Shown: one piece after another, positions 1 to 6,801 of the stretch
How positions within the stretch are numbered: position 1 is the stretch's first letter
Layout of the letters: the number at the start of each line of letters is the position of its first letter
Assembly (NCBI GenBank): GCA_031404155.1
Contig: JANNGZ010000029.1
Span: 1 to 16,246 of the forward strand
Direction of reading: 5' to 3'
DNA from: JANNGZ01 sp031404155
Lineage (GTDB): Bacteria > Pseudomonadota > Gammaproteobacteria > Burkholderiales > Burkholderiaceae_C
DNA: 16,246 nt
Translations under genes and position numbers: made by a program
The notes under the pieces: generated by a model
Databases searched by the model: none
What the model was told of the DNA's origin: nothing
What the model saw: the letters and a program-made list of their open reading frames with translations, nothing else

Positions 1-928
1 CTCGGGCAAGCTCGGCGGCGCCGAACAGGCGCAGGTGGCCGAGTCGATCGCGTTTGCCTATTCACAAAACAAGAACTGGCCCAAGACCAGCGAATGGGCC
101 AACAAGGCCAAGCAGGCGGGCGGCAACAGCGCGTCGCTCAACCAGCTGCTGGCCTATGTGCAATCGCAAAGCGGCGACTACAACGCGATCGCGCGCGACG
201 CGCAGGCTGCGGTGAGCGCGGCCGAACAGGCCGGCCGCCGCCCCGGCGAGGACGACCTGCTGCGCCTGGCCGATGCGAGCCAGCGCACCGGCAACAACGC
301 CAGCTATTCGGCGGCGCTCGAGAAGTTGGTGGTGTTCTATCCGAAGAAAGACTACTGGGCCGCGCACCTGGCGCGCATCCAGCGCAAGCCCGGTTTTGCC
401 GACCGCCTGGCCTACGACGTGATGATGCTCAAGTTCGCCAACGGCCTGATCACCAAGACCGACGAATTCATGGAGCTGGCCCAGCTGGCACTGCAAAGCG
501 CGCAGCCGGTGACTGCGAAGAAAATCGTCGACAAGGGCTTCGCTGCGGGTGCCTTGGGCGCCGGCGCCGAGGCCGAGCGCCACAAACGACTCAAGGACCT
601 GGTGCTCAAGCAGGAGGCCGAGACCGCGGCCAACATCGCCAAACTGGCCAGCGAAGCAGCGGCCGAAAAAGACGGCAGCGACCTGGTGAAGGTGGGCAAC
701 ACCTATGTGTCCATGGGCCAGGTGGAGCGCGGCGTCGAGCTGATCGAAAAAGGCATTGCCAAGGGTGGCCTCAAGCGCGCCGAAGACGCTAAGCTGCGCC
801 TCGGGCTGGCGCAGTTGCAGTCACCGAAACTCAAGGCCAAGGGCATGCAGACACTGCGCAGCGTGGGCGGCAACGACGGCACCGCCGACGTCGCGCGCCT
901 GTGGTCGATCGTGGGCCAGGTGCCTTGA
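1..928 (+). CDS. TPR-type repeat protein, C-terminal part (5' end outside window)
   Basis: The reading frame is open to the left edge (from base 2) and stops with TGA at 926-928, so only the last ~308 residues are visible. A GTG at 35 is available but lies inside the open frame and is probably not the true start. The protein is Ala-, Lys- and Leu-rich and helical. It has repeated TPR-like helical pairs, for example around 'LAYVQSQSGDYNAIARDAQ' and, near the end, 'VKVGNTYVSMGQVERGVELI'. TPR proteins are usually scaffolds for protein-protein contacts; no catalytic motif is seen and the partner is unknown. It is the first visible gene of a plus-strand run, 19 bp before the thioesterase. The fold assignment rests on the helical repeat pattern, not on a search. 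Confidence 0.7.
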   Translation, partial: SGKLGGAEQAQVAESIAFAYSQNKNWPKTSEWANKAKQAGGNSASLNQLLAYVQSQSGDYNAIARDAQAAVSAAEQAGRRPGEDDLLRLADASQRTGNNASYSAALEKLVVFYPKKDYWAAHLARIQRKPGFADRLAYDVMMLKFANGLITKTDEFMELAQLALQSAQPVTAKKIVDKGFAAGALGAGAEAERHKRLKDLVLKQEAETAANIAKLASEAAAEKDGSDLVKVGNTYVSMGQVERGVELIEKGIAKGGLKRAEDAKLRLGLAQLQSPKLKAKGMQTLRSVGGNDGTADVARLWSIVGQVP

Positions 929-947
929 CCCCGAGAAGGACCCACCA

Positions 948-1493
948 ATGAGCGAATCCGCCGACCACGTGCTTGCGCGCTGGCAGGCCGAAGAGGCTGC
1001 GATCCGGGCGCGGCACAACTTGCCGCCCGGCGTGGCCACGCCCGCGCAAGCCGCGGGCCGCGGCGGCATGGACCTGCTCGGCGCGATGCTCGCCGGCGAG
1101 TTGCCGCTGGCGCCGATCGGCGCGACGCTGGACTTCCTCCTGGTGCATGCCGAGCCTGGCGTGGCGGTGTTCCAGGGCAAACCGAGCCGGCGCCACTACA
1201 ACCCACTCGGCGGCGTGCACGGCGGCTGGTTTGCCACACTGCTCGACTCGGCGGTGGGCTGCGCGGTGCACACCCTGATGGTGCCCGGCCGCGGCTACAC
1301 CACGCTGGAGCTGAAGATCAACCTGGTGCGCGCCTTGAGCGAACAGGTGCCGCTGGTGCGTGCCGAGGGCCGCGTGGTGCACCTGGGCCGCCAGACCGCG
1401 ACCGCAGAAGGCAAACTGGTCGGACACGACGGCAAGCTGTTTGCGCATGCCACCACCACTTGCCTCGTTTTTGATATCAAGGCATCGAAATGA
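948..1493 (+). CDS. PaaI-family hotdog thioesterase
   Basis: A 181-residue protein starting at ATG 948, with a good Shine-Dalgarno sequence (AGAAGGA, 934-940) 7 bp upstream. The hotdog signature is clear: 'NPLGGVHGGWFATLLDSAVG' at about residues 85-104. It contains the HGG turn (91-93) that precedes the central helix, and Asp100 in the position of the PaaI-type catalytic acid. The family hydrolyses acyl-CoA thioesters, often aromatic or medium-chain; the substrate cannot be told from sequence. It carries about 60 extra N-terminal residues compared with a minimal ~140-residue PaaI protein. Its stop overlaps the gloA start (ATGA, 1490-1493), so the two genes are translationally coupled. Confidence 0.85.
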   Translation: MSESADHVLARWQAEEAAIRARHNLPPGVATPAQAAGRGGMDLLGAMLAGELPLAPIGATLDFLLVHAEPGVAVFQGKPSRRHYNPLGGVHGGWFATLLDSAVGCAVHTLMVPGRGYTTLELKINLVRALSEQVPLVRAEGRVVHLGRQTATAEGKLVGHDGKLFAHATTTCLVFDIKASK

Positions 1494-1885
1494 ACGTCTT
1501 GCACACCATGCTGCGCGTGGGCAACCTGCCGCGCTCCATTGCTTTTTACAGCGAAGTTCTGGGCATGCAGTTGCTGCGCACCACCGAGCGGCCGGACCAG
1601 AAATACGACCTCGCGTTCGTGGGCTACGGTCGCAACCCCGAGCATGCCGAGATCGAACTGACCTACAACTACGGCGTCGAGCAGTACGAGCTCGGCAGCG
1701 CCTTCGGCCATATCGCGATCGGCGTGCCCGACGTGGCCGCCACCTGCGCCGCGGTGCGCGAGAAGGCGGCTGCGCTCGGTGGCGCGATCACCCGCGAGCC
1801 CGGCCCGGTGAAGGGTGGCGCGACGATGATTGCGTTCATCACCGACCCCGACGGCTACAAGATCGAGCTGATCGAGCGCCGGTAA
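1490..1885 (+). CDS. gloA: Glyoxalase I (lactoylglutathione lyase), short Ni-type
   Basis: A 131-residue protein converting the methylglyoxal-glutathione hemithioacetal to S-lactoylglutathione in the cytoplasm. It closely resembles E. coli GloA from 'LHTMLRVGNLPRSIAFY' through 'ELTYNYGV' and 'GHIAIGVPDV' to 'DPDGYKIELIE'. All four metal ligands are present: His5, Glu56, His74 and Glu126 (Glu122 in E. coli; here about four extra residues lie before it). The short form without the long-class insertions is the Ni/Co-dependent class. The start overlaps the thioesterase stop by 4 bp, and paiB-like follows 8 bp after the stop, so all belong to one operon. A second, longer glyoxalase I is encoded at 15144-15677. 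Confidence 0.95.
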   Translation: MNVLHTMLRVGNLPRSIAFYSEVLGMQLLRTTERPDQKYDLAFVGYGRNPEHAEIELTYNYGVEQYELGSAFGHIAIGVPDVAATCAAVREKAAALGGAITREPGPVKGGATMIAFITDPDGYKIELIERR

Positions 1886-1893
1886 GTCGGGGC

Positions 1894-2532
1894 ATGTACT
1901 CACCCCAACACTTCGATCCGCCCGACGCGCAGGCATTGCGCGCGCTGATCGACGCCGCACCGCTGGCCACTTTGGTGGTGATGACGCCGCAGGGCCTGGA
2001 CGCGAACCTGATCCCGATGGAGTTCGCGCCCGACGAGGGCCCGCACGGCACGCTGCGCGGCCATGTCGCACGCGCCAACCCGCTGTGGCGCGAGGCCCTG
2101 CCCGAGCACGAAGCGCTGGCCGTGTTCCAGGGCCCGCAGGCCTATATCAGCCCGAACTGGTATCCGACCAAACGCAAACACGGCAAGGTAGTGCCGACCT
2201 GGAACTACATGGTGGTGCAGGCGCGCGGCACCTTGCGCGCCATCGACGACACCACGTGGTTGCGCGCACTCGTCGGCCGCCTCACCGACCGCCACGAATC
2301 GCGCAGCGCGGTGCCCTGGCAGGTGAGCGACGCGCCCGCGGACTACATCGCGCAGATGCTGGGTGCGATCGTCGGCATCGAGATCCGCTTGAGCGCGCTC
2401 AGCGCGAAGTGGAAGCTGAGCCAGAACCGCGGCCATGCCGACCGGCTCGGCGTGGCCGCGGGGCTGATGGCGCAGCCGGGCGATGATGCGCGCGCGATGG
2501 CTGCGTTGATCAAGCCGCCGGCCGGCGAGTAG
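1894..2532 (+). CDS. FMN-binding negative transcriptional regulator (PaiB-like)
   Basis: A 212-residue protein of the PaiB family (split-barrel flavin-binding fold). The ATG at 1894 is 8 bp after the gloA stop; the ribosome-binding site is weak. Family landmarks in order: 'YSPQHF' at the N-terminus, 'LIPMEF', 'HVARANPLW', 'YISPNWYPTK', 'VPTWNYMVVQARG' and, near the C-terminus, 'WKLSQNR'. PaiB of Bacillus is described as a negative regulator of sporulation and protease genes. In proteobacteria the family is named for that protein, but biochemical roles are poorly defined and a flavin-dependent or haem-related function is possible. Last gene of the plus-strand run; a strong hairpin at 2551-2568 separates it from the convergent eda. 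Confidence 0.88.
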   Translation: MYSPQHFDPPDAQALRALIDAAPLATLVVMTPQGLDANLIPMEFAPDEGPHGTLRGHVARANPLWREALPEHEALAVFQGPQAYISPNWYPTKRKHGKVVPTWNYMVVQARGTLRAIDDTTWLRALVGRLTDRHESRSAVPWQVSDAPADYIAQMLGAIVGIEIRLSALSAKWKLSQNRGHADRLGVAAGLMAQPGDDARAMAALIKPPAGE

Positions 2533-2550
2533 ACCCTTCGATTCGAGCAC

Positions 2551-2568
2551 GCGCGCCGCGTGGCGCGC
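2551..2568. terminator. Hairpin between convergent paiB-like gene and eda
   Basis: A perfect 7-bp stem, GCGCGCC (2551-2557) and GGCGCGC (2562-2568), encloses a 4-base loop in the 43-bp gap between convergent stops. There is no T-tract on either side, so intrinsic termination is uncertain. The position suits a bidirectional terminator or RNA 3'-end protector. The same arms recur in a hairpin at 10218-10247. Confidence 0.45.
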
Positions 2569-2575
2569 CCCCGGA

Positions 2576-3213
2576 TCAACGAAGCGCCGAGGCTTCGCGC
2601 GCCAGGCGCGTGATGCGCGGCCAGTCCCTGGCTTGCAGCGCATCGCGCGGCGTCAACCACGAGCCGCCGCAAACCTTGACGTTCGGCAACGCCAGAAACT
2701 GCGGCGCGGTCTCGGGCGTGATGCCGCGGTGGGGCAGAAGACGACGTCGGCGAACGGCCCGGCCAGCGCCTTGAGCATCGGGATGCCGCCGGCCGCGGTG
2801 GCGGGGAAAAATTTCAGGAAGTGCAGGCCGTCGGCATGGGCCGCCATCACTTCGCTCGCCGTCGCCACGCCGGGCAACAGCGGCAGGCCGGCGTCGCGAC
2901 ACGCCGCGCCGATCCCAGGCGTGTAGCCCGGACTGACACCAAAGACACAGCCTGCGTCGCGCGCCGCGCGCACATCGGCCTGGCTGCGCAGCGTACCCGC
3001 ACCGAGTACGGCCTCAGGCACCGCGCGCGCAATCGCTTCGATGCAGCGCAGCGCGACCGCGGTGCGCAGCGTGACCTCGAGTACCCGCACGCCACCGGCC
3101 ACCAGCGCCTGGGCCATCGGCACCGCATGTTCAAGCTGCTCGAGCACGATGACCGGGATCACCGGCCCGTGGTCGGCGAGTTGCAAGGTGCCCGGTAGCG
3201 CGGAGGCTGTCAT
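2576..3213 (-). pseudogene. eda: KDPG/KHG aldolase, frameshifted by an apparent 1-bp deletion
   Basis: Encodes 2-keto-3-deoxy-6-phosphogluconate aldolase, second step of the Entner-Doudoroff pathway (pyruvate plus glyceraldehyde-3-phosphate). The ATG at 3213 has the Shine-Dalgarno GAGAGGG, and the gene lies 10 bp after the edd stop. Residues 1-162 are normal: catalytic Glu46 in 'VLEVTLRT', 'GAGT', and the Schiff-base Lys134 in 'FLKFFPA'. After 'FCPT' the frame breaks. The expected phosphate-binding 'PTGGITPE' continues in another frame as 'GITPETAPQFLALPNVKVCG' and then 'GSWLTP', to a stop at 2576. The break maps to about 2724-2729, where the plus strand reads GCCGCGGTGGGG; one extra C restores everything to a 212-residue protein of normal length. 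As written, translation would end at 2653 after 24 foreign residues (186 aa). This is a real mutation or a sequencing/assembly error. Confidence 0.88.
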
Positions 3214-3223
3214 CGAATCCCTC

Positions 3224-5119
3224 TCAGAGCCATGAGCAGGCGCCTTCTTCGGCACTGCCCACGTTGCGCCGCAAGCCGGCAAAAAGTTCGCGCCCGAAGC
3301 CGTGCGCGTTGTCGTCAGCCTGCGCCGGTGGGATCGCAATCAGCTCACGCGCGGCCCAGGTCGCATCGTCGACCAGCACCTCCAGAATTCCGCGCTCCGC
3401 GTCGAGCTGGATCATGTCGCCATCACGCACCTTGGCCAGCGGCCCGCCCGCCACCGCCTCGGGGCTGACATGGATCGCCGCGGGCACCTTGCCCGACGCA
3501 CCGCTCATGCGGCCGTCGGTCACCAGCGCCACCTTGAAGCCCTTGCCTTGCAGCACCGCCAGCGGCGGCGTGAGCTTGTGCAACTCGGGCATGCCGTTGG
3601 CGCGCGGGCCCTGGAAACGAACCACGGCGATGAAGTCGCGCTCCAGCTGCCCGGCATTGAACGCCGCGAGCAGCGCACCCTGGTTGTCGAACACCAGCGC
3701 CGGGGCCTGCACCACATGGCAGTCGTCGGGTACCGAGGACACCTTGATCACCGCGCGGCCGAGTTTTCCGGCGAGCAGCTTCAAGCCACCGCTGGCCGAG
3801 AACGGGGCGGCCACGCCGCGGATCACATCGCTGTCGCCGCTGGCTTCGGGCAGCGCCTGCCAGCCCAGGCGCTGGCCCTCGCGCAGCGCGGGAACTTCGG
3901 TGTAGGCGCGCAGGCCACGCGGGCTCACCGTCGCTGCGTCGGCATGCATCAGGCCGGCGTCGAGCAGCTCGCGCAACACGAAACCCGGTCCGCCGGCGGC
4001 CTGGAACTGGTTCACATCGGCGCTGCCGTTGGGATACACGCGCGCCAGCAGCGGCACGATGGCCGAGAGTTCGGCGAAGTCGCTCCAGTCGATCGTGATG
4101 CCCGCGGCGCGCGCCACCGCCACCCAGTGAATCAGATGGTTGGTGGAGCCACCGGTGGCCAGCAGCGCCACCATCGCGTTGACGATGCTGCGTTCGTCGA
4201 CCAGGCGGCCGATCGGGAGAAACTGCGGACGCAAACCCGCAAGAGGCGTCGGCTCGTCGCTCGCCGCGCCATCGCGCCGGGCCGCATCACCCGACCTGCC
4301 GGCAATGCCGAGCACCAGGCCCACCGCCTCGCGCGTCAAGGCCTCGCGCAACTGCGCATGCGGGTGCACGAACGCGGTGCCCGGCACGTGCAGACCCATC
4401 GCTTCGAGCAGCATCTGGTTGCTGTTGGCCGTGCCGTAGAAGGTGCAGGTGCCTTCGCCGTGGTACGCGGCCTGCTCCGCGGCGAGCAGCTCGGGCCGGC
4501 CCACCAGGCCCTGCGCATGTTGTTCGCGCACCTTTGACTTGGCCTGGTTCGACAAGCCGGTGCCCATCGGCCCGGCGGGCACGAACACGCAGGGCAGGTG
4601 CCCGAAGTGCAGCGCGCCGATCAGCAGCCCGGGCACGATCTTGTCGCAGACCCCGAGCAGCAGCGCGGCATCGAAGACGTCGTGGCTGAGCGCGATGGCA
4701 GTGGCCATCGCGATGGTGTCGCGCGAGAACAGGCTCAGCTCCATGCCGGGTAGGCCCTGGGTGACGCCGTCGCACATCGCCGGCACACCGCCGGCCACCT
4801 GCAGCGTGGCGCCGTGGCGGCGCGCTTCGTCGCGCAGCAGCGCCGGGTAGCTCTCGTAGGGCCGGTGCGCCGAGAGCATGTCGTTGTAGGCGGTCACCAC
4901 GCCGATGTTGGGCGCGCGTTCGGCGACGACACGCAGCCGGTCGTCGCGCGGCAGGCCGGCAAAAGCATGGGCCACGTTGGCACAGCCCAGCCGCTCGCTG
5001 CCGCGCTCGCGGCCCGCCAGCTTGTCGATGCGCGCCAAGTAGGCGCCGCGCGACGCCGCACTGCGCTGGCGGATGCGGTCGGTGACCGCGAGCAGTTCGG
5101 GGTGGCTTGATGTAACCAT
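3224..5119 (-). CDS. edd: 6-phosphogluconate dehydratase
   Basis: A 631-residue enzyme of the IlvD/Edd iron-sulfur dehydratase family. It dehydrates 6-phosphogluconate to KDPG, the first committed Entner-Doudoroff step. It aligns with E. coli Edd from the N-terminus ('ELLAVTDRI', 'AYLARI') through 'TAYNDMLSAH', 'GGVPAMCDGVTQG', 'GVCDKIVPGL', 'GTCTFYGTANSNQM' and 'VTDGRMSGASGK'. Cys116, Cys158 and Cys225 are the conserved cysteines likely to hold the cluster. Length is close to the usual ~600 residues and the frame is intact. The ATG at 5119 is favoured because the N-terminus matches the family and no alternative lies nearby. It has no Shine-Dalgarno sequence, and the predicted transcription start falls at or next to the ATG. 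Probable operon with eda, controlled by a HexR-like site in the promoter. Confidence 0.96.
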   Translation of the reverse strand: MVTSSHPELLAVTDRIRQRSAASRGAYLARIDKLAGRERGSERLGCANVAHAFAGLPRDDRLRVVAERAPNIGVVTAYNDMLSAHRPYESYPALLRDEARRHGATLQVAGGVPAMCDGVTQGLPGMELSLFSRDTIAMATAIALSHDVFDAALLLGVCDKIVPGLLIGALHFGHLPCVFVPAGPMGTGLSNQAKSKVREQHAQGLVGRPELLAAEQAAYHGEGTCTFYGTANSNQMLLEAMGLHVPGTAFVHPHAQLREALTREAVGLVLGIAGRSGDAARRDGAASDEPTPLAGLRPQFLPIGRLVDERSIVNAMVALLATGGSTNHLIHWVAVARAAGITIDWSDFAELSAIVPLLARVYPNGSADVNQFQAAGGPGFVLRELLDAGLMHADAATVSPRGLRAYTEVPALREGQRLGWQALPEASGDSDVIRGVAAPFSASGGLKLLAGKLGRAVIKVSSVPDDCHVVQAPALVFDNQGALLAAFNAGQLERDFIAVVRFQGPRANGMPELHKLTPPLAVLQGKGFKVALVTDGRMSGASGKVPAAIHVSPEAVAGGPLAKVRDGDMIQLDAERGILEVLVDDATWAARELIAIPPAQADDNAHGFGRELFAGLRRNVGSAEEGACSWL

Positions 5120-5126
5120 GGTTTGG

Positions 5127-5155
5127 ATTGTCGTGTAACTAGATTACATCGTCAA
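5127..5155 (-). promoter_or_regulatory. Predicted sigma70-type promoter of edd
   Basis: Read on the minus strand, -35 TTGACG (5155-5150) is followed by an exact 17-bp spacer and -10 GACAAT (5132-5127). The -35 matches the consensus at 5 of 6 bases and the -10 at 4 of 6. Only 7 bases separate the -10 from the edd ATG at 5119, so the transcript would start at or next to the start codon. Confidence 0.6.
5134..5148. promoter_or_regulatory. HexR-like operator palindrome in the edd promoter spacer
   Basis: TGTAACTAGATTACA has perfect 5-bp arms, TGTAA and TTACA, separated by 5 bases. It differs at one of the 12 defined positions from TGTAAT-N3-ATTACA, the motif known for HexR, the KDPG-responsive RpiR-family repressor of proteobacterial central carbon genes. 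It lies entirely inside the 17-bp -35/-10 spacer, where a bound repressor would block RNA polymerase. The match to HexR is from motif memory; no hexR gene is in the window. Confidence 0.65.
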
Positions 5156-5234
5156 GCCAATGGACTCTCCGCAAATGCCGACCGCCCGCGCCTGCGTGCG
5201 CTTGCGTACAGTGGCGTGCGCCGCTTCATCGCCC

Positions 5235-5849
5235 ATGACACCCGCCGCCACGCTCGAACCGCCGTCGCCGCTGCGCGACCCGCAGGCCATGCTGGACGCC
5301 GTCCTCGCCGGCTTGCACCCGCAGCAGGACCTCTGGCTCTTTGCCTACGGCTCGCTGATCTGGAACCCCGAGGTCGACGCGGTCGAACAGCGCAAGGCGC
5401 GGGTGCCGGGTTGGCACCGCGCACTGCGCATGCACTCGCGGATCAACCGTGGCACCCCGCAGCGCCCCGGGCTGGTGTTCGCGTTGATCGCCGGCGGCTG
5501 CTGCCGCGGCCTGGCGTACCGGGTGCCGCGAGCGCGCGCGGAGCAGGCCTTGCGGCGGCTGTGGCCGCGCGAGATGCCCAATGGCGTCTACGACCCGCGC
5601 TGGCTGGTCTGCCACACCGTGCCGGGCGTGGTTCGCGCACTGGCCTTCACGCTGAGCAAGCGCAGCCCGAACTTCACCGGCCGCCTCGACGACGCCCACC
5701 TGCTCGACGTGCTTCGCCACAGCAGCGGGCGCTACGGCCGCACCCTGGACTACCTGGCGCAGACGGCGCAGGGCCTGCGCGAGCACGGCATCCAGGACCG
5801 CGAAGTGGAGCGCCTGATGGCGCTGGCCCGGGCACACGGGCTGGCGTAA
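5235..5849 (+). CDS. chaC: Glutathione-specific gamma-glutamylcyclotransferase (ChaC-like)
   Basis: A 204-residue protein (from ATG 5235) of the ChaC family, which splits glutathione to 5-oxoproline and Cys-Gly in the cytoplasm. Landmarks are 'LWLFAYGSLIWNPE' (residues 33-46), the YGSL substrate loop, 'PGWHRALRMHS', 'GLAYRVP' and 'LWPREMPNGVYDPRW', whose Glu113 sits at the family's catalytic acid position. An in-frame ATG at 5160 would add 25 residues with no family resemblance, and it overlaps the edd promoter region. The 5235 start gives the usual short leader before FAYGSL. No strong Shine-Dalgarno sequence is seen for either start. Divergent from edd. Confidence 0.9.
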   Translation: MTPAATLEPPSPLRDPQAMLDAVLAGLHPQQDLWLFAYGSLIWNPEVDAVEQRKARVPGWHRALRMHSRINRGTPQRPGLVFALIAGGCCRGLAYRVPRARAEQALRRLWPREMPNGVYDPRWLVCHTVPGVVRALAFTLSKRSPNFTGRLDDAHLLDVLRHSSGRYGRTLDYLAQTAQGLREHGIQDREVERLMALARAHGLA

Positions 5850-5885
5850 AGGGCCTGTGGGCGGGCGAGCTTGAGAGCAACCCCA

Positions 5886-5974
5886 GGCGGCGTTGCCGCC
5901 GCCCCCGAGGGGGATGAACAAAGTGGCAGAGCCACATTTGCTCATGAGACAGACGCCGGGAGAGCGGAGCCGCT
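5886..5974. repeat. Cluster of four small hairpins (REP-like intergenic element)
   Basis: The gap between chaC and the convergent mocA-like gene holds consecutive inverted repeats. GGCGGC-GTT-GCCGCC lies at 5886-5900 and CCCCC-GA-GGGGG at 5902-5913. CAAAGTGGC-AGA-GCCAC(a)TTTG, with one bulged A, lies at 5919-5940, and AGCGG-AG-CCGCT at 5963-5974. Several short GC-rich hairpins in a row is the layout of REP/BIME-type extragenic elements, and the cluster could also end both convergent transcripts. Whether it recurs in the genome cannot be seen here. The last hairpin touches the mocA-like stop codon. Confidence 0.5.
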
Positions 5975-6610
5975 TCAGGACACTCGAGCGCCGAGGCCCG
6001 AGATTTCGCCACCGGGCCGCAGCAAGTTGGCACGCACCGCCTCGAGGTCGGCGTCGCTGTCGACATCGATCAGCACGCCGGCGTCATCGACATCCACCCC
6101 GAGCGACGGATAACGAGCCACCAGGCGGCGCGCCCCTTCGTCGCCGGTGAGCGCGATCAGCTCCGAGTACAGCTCCACGCCGAAGCCCACCGGGTGGCCG
6201 CGCCGGCCGCGGTGCTGCGCGTAGGCCACCGGGTGCTCTTCGAGCGCACGCGCCACCGCGACCAGGCTCGACGGCTGCACCAGCGGCATGTCCCCCGGCA
6301 GCACCAGCCAGCCGGCCGCGCCGGAACTTGCCGCCACGCCGGCAGCGATCGACGCGCCGATGCCGGCAGCGGTGTTGGGCGGCAGGTCGGGCAGCACAAC
6401 CACGTCGCGGCTGGCCACCAGGCGGCGCACCAGGGGCTCGAGCGCGGCGATCGTCACCACCAGCACCGGCAGGTGGCTCGCCACCGCGTTGCGCAGCGTG
6501 TGCGCGAGCACGCTGGCGCCGTTCACGCTTTGTTCGAGCTTGTGGGTCGAGCCCGCATGGCGGCTGCTCCGGCCTGCCGCCAGCACGATCACGTTCGGTC
6601 GCGCCCGCAC
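5975..6610 (-). CDS. MocA/MobA-like nucleotidyltransferase
   Basis: A 211-residue protein with the NTP-transferase fold. The N-terminal loop 'VIVLAAGRSSRHAGSTHK' (residues 7-24) matches LAAGxSxRxG...K. Other landmarks are 'LPGDMPLV' with metal-binding Asp107, 'GHPVGFG' (138-144) and a C-terminal 'IDVDSDADLEAV'. The GHPxGF segment fits MocA-type molybdenum-cofactor cytidylyltransferases better than MobA, but no molybdoenzyme or XdhC-like gene is nearby, so the substrate stays open. The start is a GTG at 6610, chosen because the conserved loop begins 6 residues later and AAGGGG lies 9 bases upstream. The open frame continues to an ATG at 6784, but that extension has no family resemblance. Confidence 0.78.
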   Translation of the reverse strand: MRARPNVIVLAAGRSSRHAGSTHKLEQSVNGASVLAHTLRNAVASHLPVLVVTIAALEPLVRRLVASRDVVVLPDLPPNTAAGIGASIAAGVAASSGAAGWLVLPGDMPLVQPSSLVAVARALEEHPVAYAQHRGRRGHPVGFGVELYSELIALTGDEGARRLVARYPSLGVDVDDAGVLIDVDSDADLEAVRANLLRPGGEISGLGARVS

Positions 6611-6801
6611 TTTCGTTTGCCCCTTGCGCTGCGGGGCCACGAGCGCGGCCCCATCCTGTACAGAATGGGTTCGACCTCGCGTGGCAGGTAGTGGGACCTG
6701 TACGTAAGGCCAAGTCCTTAAGCAGTTGTGCTGAAGGTGGCAACCCTCATCGCCGCTCAGGCACCTGCGTGAACTTTGGCACACGCGGTTTATGCTGGCG
6801 C

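Noticed and set aside
3302..4537. 411-codon plus-strand open frame opposite edd
   Set aside because: GC-rich shadow of edd; low-complexity His/Arg/Gln-rich translation with no domain, and edd is conserved throughout.
5160..5234. Earlier ATG (5160) for chaC
   Set aside because: The extra 25 residues are not family-like and the site lies next to the edd promoter; 5235 gives the usual N-terminal length.
6653..6710. Repeated CCTGTAC words and a CTGTACAG palindrome upstream of the mocA-like gene
   Set aside because: Too short and too weakly spaced to call an operator; no paired promoter boxes found.
6775..6796. Possible sigma54 promoter before pdxH (TTTGGCAC)
   Set aside because: The -24-like GG has no GC at the required -12 spacing, so the pattern fails.
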